DNA from: Basidiobolus meristosporus CBS 931.73
Taxonomy: Eukaryota > Basidiobolomycota > Basidiobolomycetes > Basidiobolales > Basidiobolaceae
DNA length: 64,000 bases
Assembly (NCBI GenBank): GCA_002104905.1
Contig: MCFE01000352.1
Location: forward strand, 24,318 to 88,317
Direction: 5' to 3'
Part shown: positions 10,322-21,634 of the stretch, one piece after another
How the letters are laid out: each line of letters opens with the position of its first letter
Position numbering within the stretch: the first letter of the stretch is position 1
Notes under the pieces: model-generated
Seen by the model: the letters and a program-made list of their open reading frames with translations, nothing else
Told to the model about the DNA's origin: nothing
The model's database searches: none
Made by a program: the position numbers and the translations under genes

Positions 10322-10662
10322 TGTTGTAAGTTCTGCAATTATACCTGGGTATTTGCCTTAGTCACTTAGATCACAGTCTACAGAATTTAGAGAAATTTGG
10401 CTAAACTCCTTGTCAGAATTTGCTTAGAATATTTCCCCACAATTGCTGGTACCCAGGACATGAAAAGAATCTCCAAGATGTCCAAACAGCCCCAAGCTTT
10501 GCACACATGCTCCTGGGACCTTCTTGAGCATTTTTACATATTTTTCTGGCCAAAGTCATGGAAAAGTGTAAATACTACTTTTGTATTCAATAAATCATTG
10601 AATGGAAATGTGATCTATTTGTTCTCCCAAACACTTCCAATATCTCCAAAACTCTTACAGTA
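10322..10662 (+). repeat. Copia LTR flanked by Pol tail on the left and primer site/Gag start on the right
   Basis: Starts TGTTGTAAGTTC and ends CTCTTACAGTA. To its left lie the polypurine tract and RNase H tail; to its right, GGTGAAGAGCCCAAAGCTG (10663 on) matches the primer-binding site and Gag start of the intact copies (GGTTATGAGCCCC), continuing to about 10703. An LTR between the end of one internal region and the start of another indicates head-to-tail copies or unequal recombination. Confidence 0.7.
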
Positions 10663-10876
10663 GGTGAAGAGCCCAAAGCTGTCACTCTCTGCAATGTCTA
10701 TGACCTATTTATGTTATGCCAAAACTTTGCAAAATAATAAACAACACTCCTTGATATCATGAAAATTACGTAACCAAGTTGTTCCATCAACTGGCTTCAA
10801 TCACTTAGAAATCCTCACAGCACATTCTACTCAAAGTGTAATCTGTTTGATTATGGATTTGTACCCATCCAATGAG

Positions 10877-11059
10877 TCAGAAGCTAACTGGGTGAGCATT
10901 ATTGGCCACCAAATTCGTGGGCAGGCTTTTTAATATGGCGATCACAGCTTTGGCTAGAGCAATCTGGGGGAAATCCCCAGTTTGTTCCATGTTGCGGAGG
11001 AGGTGGTCGTAGGCTAGCCACTCTGATAGTTGGGCAGTGGAATTAGCCCCCTCAAGCAT
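10877..11059 (-). other. Possible coding fragment of 60 codons, unknown
   Basis: An open frame on the minus strand begins MLEGANSTAQLSEW and ends NAHPVSF. The composition (balanced residues, alternating helices such as LAKAVIAILKSLP) looks more like a real protein than its AT-rich neighbours do, and it lies exactly where the transposon block gives way to the gene island. It could be the last exon or the remains of a gene cut off by the transposons. No family was recognised and no upstream exon was found. Confidence 0.2.
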
Positions 11060-11261
11060 AGAACAGGGATCTACACAGCATTGGATGCTTTAGGGGTGAA
11101 ACAAGATAGGAAAACGTATGATCACTCGGTGGTGCGCAAACCAAAGCATCAACCAAGCCAGGAGGCATCTCCTGAACCACCCACTGTACAGATCGGGCAG
11201 AGGCAGCCAGGAAACGTACGCAGAAGGAAGTATTCAGGGCGATGCATGGAGGGTGGTTGGA

Positions 11262-11268
11262 TATAAAT
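11262..11268 (+). promoter_or_regulatory. TATA-like box upstream of the 8-Cys protein gene
   Basis: TATAAAT about 43 bp before the chosen ATG at 11311. Spacing suits a TATA box with a short leader. It supports the start at 11311 over the upstream in-frame ATG at 11242, which lies before the box. Confidence 0.35.
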
Positions 11269-11310
11269 GAGGATGATCAGGTCACTTCCGACTCAGTATC
11301 TCCTCCAACC

Positions 11311-11763
11311 ATGAAATACACCTACATCGCTCTTTTGCTCACCTTGGTCTTGATGGCAGTTCAGGACGTGAAGGCCGCCTGCAATGCCCAGGTCACCTTC
11401 GACGCTTGTATTGAGCGTGGCAAACAGTATTTCTCCCTGTGCTCGGAGACCGACTGGGCTTGCAAGTGCCAACGACAGAAGGACATCATGAACTGCTACA
11501 ACCTCTGCCTGGAGGATGCTGTGGTCCAAGCCCAAGCCGAGATTCAGAAAACGGTCGTCAACGCCAACTGCATCCAGGCCACCACGTCCACCAGCACTAG
11601 ACTGCCAACGGTCACTTCCGCCCTCTCCAGTCAGCCGGCCTCGGCCGGTACCCCAAGTGCCACCAATGCCCCCGCCCCCAACAGTGCCAACCAGAAAACC
11701 ACCTTCCCAGCAGGGATTTGGATCGCCGCAATCGCCAGCGTCTTCCTAGGAAATAGAAACTAG
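11311..11763 (+). CDS. Small secreted eight-cysteine protein, probably GPI-anchored
   Basis: Single-exon gene of 150 codons. Residues 1-22 form a signal peptide (hydrophobic YIALLLTLVLMAV, likely cut after VKA). The mature N-terminal half carries eight cysteines in about 70 residues, in the pattern of one Cys, one Cys, one Cys, then ACKC, NCYNLC and NC, a spacing like the small eight-Cys surface domains of fungi, though not clearly a CFEM domain. A Ser/Thr/Pro-rich linker follows, and the protein ends in a hydrophobic tail (AGIWIAAIASVFLGNRN) that may be a weak GPI signal. It is the first gene next to the transposon block and uses GC-rich codons, unlike the repeats beside it. A cell-wall or membrane surface role is inferred; the specific function is unknown. 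Confidence 0.7.
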   Translation: MKYTYIALLLTLVLMAVQDVKAACNAQVTFDACIERGKQYFSLCSETDWACKCQRQKDIMNCYNLCLEDAVVQAQAEIQKTVVNANCIQATTSTSTRLPTVTSALSSQPASAGTPSATNAPAPNSANQKTTFPAGIWIAAIASVFLGNRN

Positions 11764-11949
11764 ACCAACATAGATATAGTGTGTAGTGAATCAGTCGGAT
11801 TACTTGGATGTTCCATATCACCACCTAATAAACAACCACATCAAAATCAACGGGGGTCATCATTGATCCATTGGACGAAGGGGATTTCTCCTTTTTAGCT
11901 CGGATTTGGTTGCCATGGTTGGTTTGAGGTTGGATACAGCGAGTTTACA

Positions 11950-14007
11950 ATGAACTCCACCGTCAACACCCTAATCCAGGACAAGATAGTCCAACTCGAG
12001 AGCGGCCTTTCGGTCGATGAGGAACAGGAGAGACTTCTAGGTAGGTGGCCTCCCGTTGGTTAGAGTTAGGTGCGGCGAAACGGTTACTGACACTCCGTAG
12101 CCAAGGAATTGGACCAAGTGAGGAATGAGTTGGAGGGACTGGTACCCCAGGGAAGCCAGGAGGGCTCCTCGTTCTCTGCACTCAAAGACAAGTATCTGAC
12201 TTTGGTATGAATCGCGTTGGAACCGATTTTCCTGGAAAGTGGTCGCTTCTCCGGCTTGTAACTCACCAGCCTGTTTTCGACTCGTAGTTTCAGGCGAAGT
12301 TCCGTTTGGAGCAGGACCAGGCTAAGATCCACCGTAAAGCTGACCTGATCGGTCGTGAGCGGGACTCAGGTAAGCCTCCTTCCGCCCCAACCAACCACTC
12401 GACCCACCCTTTGCTCACACCCCGGATCGCCGGGCACCCCCCGAATCCCCCAGTCAAGGCCGACCTATCGAAAGTCTCCGAACTCAAAGGGAAACTTGAA
12501 AACCTATGCCGGGAGCTTCAACGAGAGAACAAGCGGATCAAGGTAAGGGGTCAGCAGAGGAGCGCAATCAGTCGGACCAAGGCCGCTCATCCCGCACGTT
12601 TAGGAGGAGAGCTTGCGCATCGCCCAGGAGGAACAATCGAAGCGGATGGAAATCTCGGGTAAGTTCGAATCGGCCATCCAGGAAATTCGAGTCAAGATGG
12701 ACCAAGACTCCGAGGAGAACCGAAAGCGTGCGGAGGAAAATGCTGCGTAAGACTGCTTGATCGCACTCTTCCTGTGATCCTTGCTGATGTCGGTTTGGAC
12801 GATCCATCCAGGTTGAAGGAGAAGTTCCAGAGCTTCCTGGCGCAGTTCGACCTTAGCGAGCAGCACCACAACTCCATCATCAAATCGAAGAACCTCGAGA
12901 TCCAACTCCTGGAGGCCAAGATCAACCAACATGTGGAATCCACGGCGCAGGAAATGGCCAAGGTACACTTGAGGTTTCTTCGAACTTGGGAGCAATTCGA
13001 ACCTAACTGGACGGAGCCTTTGTAGGCGCAAGCGATCACGATCGAGCTCAGCGAGTCCATCCAACGAGAAACGGAGCTGCGAGAGCAGCTGACCGTGTAC
13101 GTGGAGAAATTCAAGCAGGTAGAAGGGACGCTCAGTCAAAGCAACGAGATCTTCACCACATTCCGCCAGGAGATGGAGCAGGTATTGGTTTTCGTAGGAA
13201 ATCATTGTCGCTGCGGACGCGACTGACTTTTGGAGCTAGCTAAGGAAGAGGACCAAGAAATACGAGAAAGAAAACCTCCTGATCAAGCAGAAATGCGAGC
13301 AAATGAATCGAGTTATCCTGGAGATGGTGGAGGAGGTTGGGCCCTGACGCTAATGAACCACGGATATCTGCTAACCTATGCCCCCTATTCCAGCGAGCCA
13401 GGAACCAGAGCGACCTCGCGGCAAGCAAGAAGAAGATAGGTCAGCTAGAGAATCTCTGCAGAGCTTTACAGGTCCGGTGGTCCCTAATATCCCCTCATCC
13501 TACTCGCGTGCGACTCACCGAACCCTCTCCCCTCATGGATACAGACCGAGCGGAACGACTTCCAAAAGAAATGCGAGCTACTGGAGACCCGTCAAGGCGA
13601 GAAGCCGGACGAAGCGTCGGACGAGGTAAGGTCGCCGCTGGTGGGTCCACGGAACTTTCGGACTGACGAGTGCGCCTCTTCTGTAGGGCAAGCAGGCGGT
13701 GGACACCCTGAAGGGCCTGCTGCAGAAAAAAGCGGAATTCTTGCGGTTGTCGCAGGCGCTGGCGGTAATTAACGCTCACTGGCGGGGATGCGAAAACCGG
13801 TGATAATTAACCACTGACTCTTAGGATGAACGGGAAGCCCTGAAAACCCAACTGAACCCCCACCCATCCACTCCGGATACCCCTAGCGGAGAGGTCGCCG
13901 ATGGTACTGTGCACAAACAGCCAACGCTAGATGTCGGGCCAGCCTACACTGATGCCCAAGAGGCGCTGAAAGGCCTGTGTAATATGATCGAGGAGATCTC
14001 GCTGTAA
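11950..14007 (+). CDS. Taxilin-like coiled-coil protein (12 exons)
   Basis: Twelve exons: 11950-12040, 12101-12204, 12288-12369, 12454-12542, 12604-12746, 12812-12962, 13026-13181, 13240-13335, 13394-13471, 13545-13625, 13687-13764, 13825-14007. They sum to 444 codons in one frame (443 residues), close to animal taxilins. Nearly the whole protein is coiled coil. Family marks: KLENLCRELQREN in the first half, LREQLTVYVEKFKQVEGTLSQSNEIFTTFRQEMEQ in the middle, then KKYEKENLLIKQKC and IGQLENLCRALQTERN. Animal taxilins bind syntaxins and act in vesicle traffic, so a role in exocytosis is likely but inferred. The C-terminus is Pro/Thr-rich and acidic. The donor at 13472 (GTCCGG) is weak but needed to hold the frame. 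Confidence 0.85.
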
Positions 14008-14277
14008 GCCACGGCACCACGATGTGTGAATGGGAAACTGTAGCCTTATAGAAACACAATCCACAGACATATATAAACTCAGTTCGATTTTAATGAAGGA
14101 TACAGGGTTGATAAGGTACAATTCTAAGTTACAGAGAGAGCTTCCCTGTTGAAGGGAACCACTCCTCGGGGTTGGGGGAAGTGAGGGTGGTCGCGATCGG
14201 TCGGGCTACTTGAGCCCGGCAACGGAGTCAGGGCAGAAAAGATGGAAATGCAAAATGGGATGAAGTGTCTTGATGGC

Positions 14278-16061
14278 CTATTTCCATTGTTGTGAAGCAC
14301 CATCTCGCAGTGCCTCCTGGTAGGAGGGTGGCAGCTCCTCGACGGTGGGGTGCGAGGATGATGCCTCGCTTTCTTCAATCATGTAGCCTAGATCAAAGGC
14401 GGATGGCGCCGACGGAGAAACACCCTGGGCCGTCGATGTGCTAGGCCCCGAACTGACCTCCTCCAGATTCTCCACGGGTGGCTTCTCGATTAAGCGGATG
14501 TGAGGTGCCGATGGCTCAGGGTTTGAGGTGCTTGGTGAGCGCATGCTGTGGAACGAGCTACTCCGGCTGTGATTGTTGGCGTTGACTGTGTTGTCTAGGG
14601 AACTAGACCTACTGCTTATCCTGGGAGGGCCGTTCCGAACTGGACTAGAGTGTTCGAGGGAACGAGACGCTTCGTTGGTGATATCATAGATCGCTTGATT
14701 CTCCGCTAGATGGGGGAGAACAACGGTCCAATCCCCCTCCTCCTCGGTTGGGGTCGAATGTGGATCCGTATCCACGATACTCTCGCTATCTTCAGGAGTC
14801 ATCCCAATGATAGGGTATGTGCCGATGATCAGGGGAAACACAAACTCCAGCCGCTTCTTGTAGAAGGTGCTGGGGACGAGGTCAATTTTGACATGGAGCT
14901 CGTAGGAGAAAGAGATCAACGGGGCAGTGATGGTGGTCGGGGGGAGTGAGCGTGGCACCCTGACTTTGGTCTCCACGTGGCAGGACAATGAGGTTGCATC
15001 AATATTTAGTGGGAGCTCCTGGACGAAGACCGCGGTGACTTGCTTCTGCTCATACCTACATTGGGGAGGTTGGGGGGTTAGCCCAATCGCGACAAACACC
15101 ATGAAAGCCACTTACCCGTTGGCCGCGAACTTGGAGAGCTGGTAGAGTTTCAGGTGAATACCTGCAACATCCCGGATCGGCTGGATATGGTTGACGCTGA
15201 TCTTGACCGGAAATGTCTCCCCTAGACAACGCTTAGAAATCAGCGGGAAATTCCCTTGTTTGTCGTCAACCTACGTTACCTTTGGCAAACGCTCTTTTCG
15301 GTATGAACACCTTGCACTCCACCACACCCTTGCTCTTGCGGAAGGTCCCCAGGGTAATGGAAGCTTCCTTGATTTGGTCAAAAGGGCTGAGGTAGATGGA
15401 ATCTTGGGTGTCGATCAGGTCGGAAACAAGCACTGGACAAATCGATCGCGGCGAGAGTGTCAATGGAACCCACGGTTTGTGATGGATGGCACGAAGCGAG
15501 TACTGAATCGACCCTTTGTTTCCCTGAGTGTGAAAAGGAGGGGGGTTAATTCGGGAACTCCTGGAAAGAGATGCAAGGACGTTACGTACAAGATACGATG
15601 TGGGCAAGGTGAAAGAGGCAGAAGTCCCGGGCAGGAGAAATTCAAAGGGGAATTTATGCTCTCCCACGGTCAAAACCGGAGAAGCCTCCGAGTTCCGTGC
15701 CCCGTAAAGCACCAACTCCGTGTTGAACAAAGTCAGGGACTGGGTTTCGTTGAACTTGCTGGAAACATGGTTAGTAAGCAGTGACCAAAGCCGAACCAGT
15801 CAAGTCAGGGAAATACCGCTCTGTCAACGACATCAAGGAGGTGGTGATCTCGCCCACGAATTGAAGCACGATGCATTTGGTCGGGGTGCTGCGAGTCATC
15901 TTAAGGACCACGTTGCCTGAAGAACAAAAAGATGAGCAATGGGAGTTGGGAGGCGGCCCTCAGTAGAAGAGCGTACCACGGACGGCATCTCCAGGGAAGT
16001 AGGTTTTCTCATGATCAACTAGCTCAATGTTCAAACTAGAGCTACCTAGCGTTGACAGCAT
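14278..16061 (-). CDS. Alpha-arrestin (arrestin-related trafficking adaptor)
   Basis: Six exons on the minus strand: 16061-15977, 15916-15817, 15758-15590, 15523-15280, 15221-15116, 15055-14278, giving 493 residues. Arrestin N domain: SLNIELVDHEKTYFPGDAVRG at the start and later ITTSLMSLTE, EHKFPFEFLLPG and GNKGSIQYSLRA. Arrestin C domain: VPLTLSPR to FIPKRAFAKGE, FPVKISVNH and YEQKQVTAVFVQELPL. The tail is long, Ser-rich and disordered, and has a PPxY motif (ELPPSYQEAL) near the C-terminus, the usual docking site for Nedd4/Rsp5-type ubiquitin ligases. Family knowledge suggests it brings the ligase to plasma-membrane transporters for endocytosis. The start at 16061 was preferred to an in-frame ATG at 16217 because a TATATATA (16088-16095) lies between them and the arrestin fold begins right after. 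Confidence 0.85.
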
Positions 16062-16319
16062 ATCTTCGATAACAAGCAGTTGACTAGTATATATAACAAG
16101 GAGGGCCTTCGGATGGTTTGTATGAAGGTGGTTTTGGTAGTGAACACTGGATTCGCCGGCATGATCAACATTACGATCAGTCTTATTATCCGTATATCCA
16201 ATGAACAAATCATCCACCAGTGATGAGGTTTATTTCAAACAATGTACAAATGCGATCAATAATATATCATGAATGAAACAGGCAATACACATATACACAA
16301 CGAAGGGCATGGATGAGGC

Positions 16320-18203
16320 TCAGATTATATGGATAACAAAGATATACCAGCAGACGGCCAGGAGGATAGCGAGAACGCCTCCGTAGATGCGGCTCCAGTT
16401 AGAGGTAGCGTTCTTCTTGGCCTGGATATCCTCTTTGACCGAGCCTTGGACGCATTGCGAGCGCTTCTGGTCGCTCATATCCAGAATAGAGTGCCAAGTA
16501 GTCTTGTTGATCACAAAGATGACCACGCTCAGGATGCAGGCGACAACCCCGAGGGCAACGTAAAACTTCATCACATTGCCATATCGGTCGGCACCTCTGT
16601 CCTGAAGACGGCCCACGAAGATATCAAAGATCGTATTGCTAATGTTGTTGGCACTCTTGTACACGCCAAATGCAGTCCCGACTGCGTCTTTGTTTAAGAT
16701 CAGCGGGATGCCAGAGATTACGCACACAGGGCCGATACTCAGCGAAATCGAAAACACAAGCATCCCAACGATTGGATGGACCATGGTAAAGCCGAGGATG
16801 TACATCGAACAGAGAAACGTGACGGAGGACAGCATTACTGGCAAAAATGTTAGTGGAGCTGAGACCAAAGGCCGGATTGCTTGTCGATGGCTTACCAGAT
16901 ATCGTTCTCTTGCCAAACCCATCCAGAACGTAGCCCATGAAAGGGGCGACGAAGATCGGAAGAAACTGAGCGAAGCTGGCGTAATAACTGGCCTGCAGCT
17001 CGTTGACATTGAAGCGGCTCATTACCAGCTCGCTGATTCTTTGGTTAGTAGCTGGTCCACTGATGATTCCAATTGGGGAGCTTGCCTGTTGATGTGGAGG
17101 AATGTGGTCCACCCACTCCCGATGATGAAGTTCAGCCAGATCATGATCCACACTAGACCCGGGAAGTATAGAAGGCGGGAGAACTTGAATTCTTTCTTGC
17201 TACGAAGTTTTCTGAGCTCCTCCGGATTGGTGGTCTCGTTCGAGGCTCGCACCACCGCCACATACAGGATATTGATCAGCAACGAGAGAATGCATAGAAC
17301 AGCCGACAACTAAAGGAGTGGATGTCGTTGGCAACGGCAAGTCAGATGGCGTGGAAAACAGAACCTACCCAGAATGCTGCGCCGTAGAACCCCACAGCTT
17401 TGTTCAGTGGTACAGCGGTTATAAAGGCCAGATAGGATGCCTATTCAAAAGAGTCATCGTTAATTCTAGCTCTTCCCAAATGCGCCACATGATTTTCCCC
17501 ACCAATCTCGAGGTGGCAATCTGGAGTCCAAGTGTGATAGCGAGACCTTTTCCACGAAACCAATGACTAATGATTGTCTCTTGGATAATCACGATAGCGC
17601 CCGACCCAATGCTACAATATTCACCAGTTGACTTGAGTATTCCAAGGCACAGGAAGAACACCACTTACCCATACAGCACGCGCCCCACAATCATCATAGG
17701 GAAGGAAGCGTACGATGCGGAGAAGGCCACAAAGATATTTCCAGCCGCAATAAGACTGGTGGATAGAATCGACCCCATATTGGTACCAAAGGTGTCGATG
17801 AATACGCCACCAAGCACGGGCAGGATGGTGTTGACTAGGGAGACTGAGGATTGCAGCACTCCATAGTCCGAATTGGAGATTCCTAGCTCCTTTGATCCGG
17901 CTTTAGTACAGATTGTGAGAACTGAATTCAGGGCAGAAAGGCCTCCCTACCTCCTTGATGGTATTTTTCAAAGCGCCGAGTGTATGAGCGGCGTAGTGGC
18001 TACCAACTTTGAGGTTATGAGCAAAGTGTGATGTCTAGGGGGGTGTTTGCCCTGTTACCTGAGAGGAGCAAAGCACAAAGCAGAGCTATAGCTTTGTACT
18101 TCCAGGGCTTGTTTTCGAATTCCGTCGGCTCTTCCGTCCGCCGGTCAACTTGTGGGATAAGAGGCTGGGTCTCGGGGTCTTGTTGGCCAACTGCTTTGGA
18201 CAT
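16320..18203 (-). CDS. Major facilitator transporter, MFSD1-like (eight exons)
   Basis: Exons 18203-18059, 18006-17951, 17889-17669, 17611-17503, 17440-17369, 17309-17086, 17038-16896, 16837-16320; 495 residues. About 12 membrane segments, for example YKAIALLCALLL, GSILSTSLIAAGNIFVAFSA, YGAAFWLSAVLCILSLLINI and GVLAILLAVCWYIFVI. The SDYGVLQSSVSLVNTILPVLGG segment, GRVLYGIGSGAIVIIQETII and SHWFRGKGLAITLGLQIA(T)SR resemble MFSD1, a lysosomal dipeptide transporter in animals. The cytosolic N-terminus holds ETQPLI, which fits the acidic dileucine signal [DE]xxxL[LI] for lysosome/vacuole sorting. Intron 6 (17085-17039, 47 nt) begins GCAAGC, a GC-AG intron; without it the frame stops. Substrate and vacuolar location are inferred. 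Confidence 0.8.
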
Positions 18204-18647
18204 AATCGATTGTCGCTAGGAGCGGGGTAAGTTGCAAACCACCGGAGAAGGATTCAACATTATATATCATCCGATCTGGACTATCATGGCATATGAGGCC
18301 AGTCTACTGTTCACTTTATCGAGTAGAAAATTTCTTGATCGGCACGTATGTCCAATCTGAACACCCATATATACAAATGTGTCGTCTGAATCTCATTTTA
18401 GTTTAAGCGCCTTGATATGGAATGAATTAATATTTAGCGTTGGTGTCATATATAGTTACCCAAAATCCCTTTTTTGCGCACGAGAAGATGTTCACCATGT
18501 CTTATCGGGCTTTGGCCAATCACCCCCTAATGTTCGTTTGAGGTATGGGATCGAAGGCCTTGAGAAGGAAGTGAAAAGCATAGTGATGACGAAGAATTGG
18601 GTTTATTATTTTGCATTATTTGGTGTTGGCCATCTTCACCATGATAT

Positions 18648-19655
18648 TTACAAATACATCATTGACGATCCAGCCTCCGAGCTCTTCATCTCTAACGAAT
18701 CGAGCCTCTCACGAATAACCGTGAATCCAAAGATTTGGGTTAATTGCTCAGAAAGGTAAGTCAGCAACTAGGGTGGGTTGGGTTAGTGAACTGCATTCTG
18801 CAAGCCTGATAATGCCACCTAAGTACCTGGACGTCGTCTTTGGTTCCCGTTTTGAACTTCTTGGAGGGATATAGCAGGAATTGGGTGGAGATGTTCTCCA
18901 ATTGCAACAACGTGATCAAAGTGTTGAGGAATAGGTTATTCAGAGGTGCTGCGGTATTGAGCGTAGGGTATTGTAGCTGAGCATCTACCGATTTAAAATT
19001 CAGGAACTGATCCACTTGCATAAGTATCGAAGATCTGTGCAAACCTGTGTTCAAACTGGCAATGTGTAGGGACTCTTTTGAGGCGGTGAAGTCGAACGCT
19101 CCTAGCACATAGAGAGTCTGAATCTCACTTGAGGATATGAAATTCACTAAAGCATCAGCTAACGCAAGGAGCTTCTTGTCAGAAGGCAATACGTTGATCA
19201 CAATTACGCTAGTCTATGGTAAGCAGTGAGTCAGTTTGAGCTCGATCCCTCGCATCGATAATGTCGTTAAAAGATAAGCAGACCTCAAGGCTATCGAAAT
19301 TCTTTACTACAATCCTCTCTTCGCCATCCAAATCGGCAATGAGTGGCTCCTCAGCCTCATATCCATCAAAGTTTAGCTTTGCGTCCGTGCTGTTTTGGAG
19401 CGAGTTCAGTAAGCGGGTTCCCGCTATGCAGTTATCAGGGAAACCCAGGATCACTTTCGGGTGAAGGTGAACATTCTGCTCATTATTGAGAGTAAACGTA
19501 GCTGTGGTTTCCATTGAAAGAAGTTTGTCAGGTAAGCTATTATGTTGGCAAGGTGTGTTTGGCATTTCTACCTCAGAATAAGTGCTATTGGGCATGTCAC
19601 GTGATAAATCTATGCTGGGTAATGACGTGGGTAAACGCAATGCGAAAGATGGCAT
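18648..19655 (-). CDS. Probable proteasome assembly chaperone 1 (PSMG1/Pba1-like)
   Basis: Three exons, 19655-19284, 19213-18827 and 18767-18648, give 292 residues, close to human PSMG1 (288). The identification rests on layout: an N-terminal strand block (HPKVILGFPDNCIAGTRLLN), SVIVINVLPSDKKLLALADALVNF, a strand-turn TLYVLGAFDFTASKE, and the pattern QYPTLNTAAPLNNLFLNTLI where PSMG1 has a proline, a hydrophobic pair and a long helix. PSMG1 pairs with PSMG2 to guide alpha-ring assembly of the 20S proteasome. Similarity is weak by eye, so another alpha/beta protein is possible. The acceptor CATAG at 19214 was chosen because it alone keeps the frame. Confidence 0.5.
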
Positions 19656-19795
19656 AAAAACGGCAAACTCGCAGGTAGCATGGCTAATTTCGAGAGCAAG
19701 TCGAGTGTAAATTTAATGATGCTTCAGGAAGTCTACTCTGGGTAGAGGATGGAATGCAGTGAATCTCTAATTGAAAACAACAAAAGTGATGGGCA

Positions 19796-21282
19796 TTATA
19801 CAGTAGAGGCTGTGAGAGAAGCAAAGGCCTCCTCAGGCTCTGTCTTGGCCGTATGGGACTTGGCATATCTGTGAGCCTCACATTGCAAACAAGTTTGATT
19901 TTTGCGACAACATTGTTTACAGGAATGGAATGAGCATTTTAGAGAGGCGATGTTTTTGCAGTGGATACAAAGGCCTTCCCGGATCTTCTTGGGCCGCTTA
20001 GGGGTTTTGGTAGCCGGGGAACGGCCGTCCTGTAGATCACTCACGCTGGCGCCAACATCGATTTTCTTACTAATGATCTCAGATAGCGGTGCTCTGAGGT
20101 AGGGCTGGCATAGCCAATGTGGAATAACGCGTCCACCGCTCGCATCCAGTGCTATTTCGTCAGAAGCATTGTTGGCAGCCTCCTCCAACCGGTGTCTCAG
20201 TATTTGAACAATCTCTTCGAAATGGACCATGCTCTTGGCTCTGGCCAATTGGTCACGCATGTCGGTGTGCATATGAAGACAGGGACGAAACAGCTTAAAC
20301 AGATGAGGTCGAATCATGTGAAATCTCGTAGGAATTGTTCTACAAATCTCGAGATACTCCTGAGCCACCTTCCAGGCGGGAGGGAATTGGCCGGAGAAAA
20401 TGGCGGGATTGTGTAAATTCCCTTCCGCCGACATAACCCCCTCCACGCCGGTGTAGTCTAAACATCGCTGCACATCCTCATGGTAGAGAATATTCCCGTT
20501 GGCAAAAACTGGAACGGATACGGCTTCACGAACTCTTCTGATTTGCTCCCAATCAGCCAGTCCGGTATTGTGGCCTTTTTGCTCACGGATACGCCCGTGC
20601 ACGGTCAGTAGCTGAGCACCAGCATCTTCCAGCATCTGGGCGTATTCGATGGTTTTATCAGTGTCCGGGAAAATCCGGATTTTGCAAGTAACGGGAATCT
20701 TGAGTTGGTTGTGCAGCACATTTACTATGCAGAAGAAGTGAGTATATCTAGTGGGCACGTGTCGTAGGGGATGCTTCTTACCCATCTCTTTCAACAGACC
20801 CCAATCCTCCATCAGGTAGGATCCATAACGTCCTTTTTTGGCAATTTGTTGCGGACAGCCAATGTTCAAGTCGACGGCGTCGCATTTGTCCTCGACTAAG
20901 AGGGCAGCTTTTAATAAAGTCTCCGCATCGTTAGCACAGAATTGGGTGATGAGTGGTCGATCTTCCGGGTTCGTAGTGAATTGTTCTTCGCGGTAGTATT
21001 GGTTTTCAATAAATAGCCGGGCGTGGAACATCGGTGTATAGCAAAGCTGAGCTCCATAACGACGGCTCAACATACGCCACGCCTGATTGTTGAAGTGCGA
21101 AAATGAGTACACGAATTGGCGCTGATACTCCATCATAGAACTACCTCTTCTGATTGATCCACCATGGGCGCGACCACATGTCTGGCACCTTTTAAGGATT
21201 TCAGCCAAAATTCGAATCCAGTGGGCTTGTTCAAGGGGGTTTTGGGCGCCAGAACACTGCCCAAGGGAAGCCGGGGAATCAT
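19796..21282 (-). CDS. DUS1: tRNA-dihydrouridine synthase, Dus1 type
   Basis: Three exons, 21282-21145, 21082-20782 and 20724-19796, 455 residues. The flavoenzyme reduces uridine 16/17 of tRNA D-loops. Sequence marks: [39 protein letters not shown] with the catalytic Cys, [17 protein letters not shown] and [16 protein letters not shown], in the family order. The first exon was recovered by following the frame upstream to MIPRLPLGS: the obvious long open frame reads intron 1 through and loses the VVAPMVDQ motif. Intron 2 (20781-20725, 57 nt) is a multiple of three and has no stop, so it too can be misread as coding. The C-terminus has a Cys-rich patch ([24 protein letters not shown]) that may bind zinc. 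Confidence 0.88.
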
Positions 21283-21634
21283 AGCTAGTCTGGCAGGCTG
21301 GGCAAGAACAGGAAGCGAATCACATAGAAATTTAAGGATGAAATGTAAAAATTCTCCAAATAAGATAACTGCCGAACCCTAATTGGGATTAGTTCATTCA
21401 ATCCAATCCTGCTTGCAAATGGGAAATTGAGCCAATTTATCGGAAACGGCCATTTTATTCGTCGGCCGCATGAGAACCCTATATGAAAAAAGTCACAGCA
21501 TTTCCGTTAGGAAGCAGCCATGGAGATATACCCTCTCCAACACGATTCGTTTTTTTCCTTGAACGCGCATATGCCCACCGATTTTTGTCCGCTATCCGGA
21601 TGAAACGCTCTCTGCGTCCAACCTTACCTTTGCT

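Noticed and set aside
12568-13205. 201-codon open frame on the minus strand opposite the taxilin gene
   Set aside because: It runs across several introns of the taxilin gene and has no domain; the plus-strand model is consistent over 12 exons.
13182-13239. Read-through of the taxilin intron at 13182 as coding
   Set aside because: The frame would stop; splicing to CTAAGG restores KKYEKENLLIKQKC, expected in taxilins.
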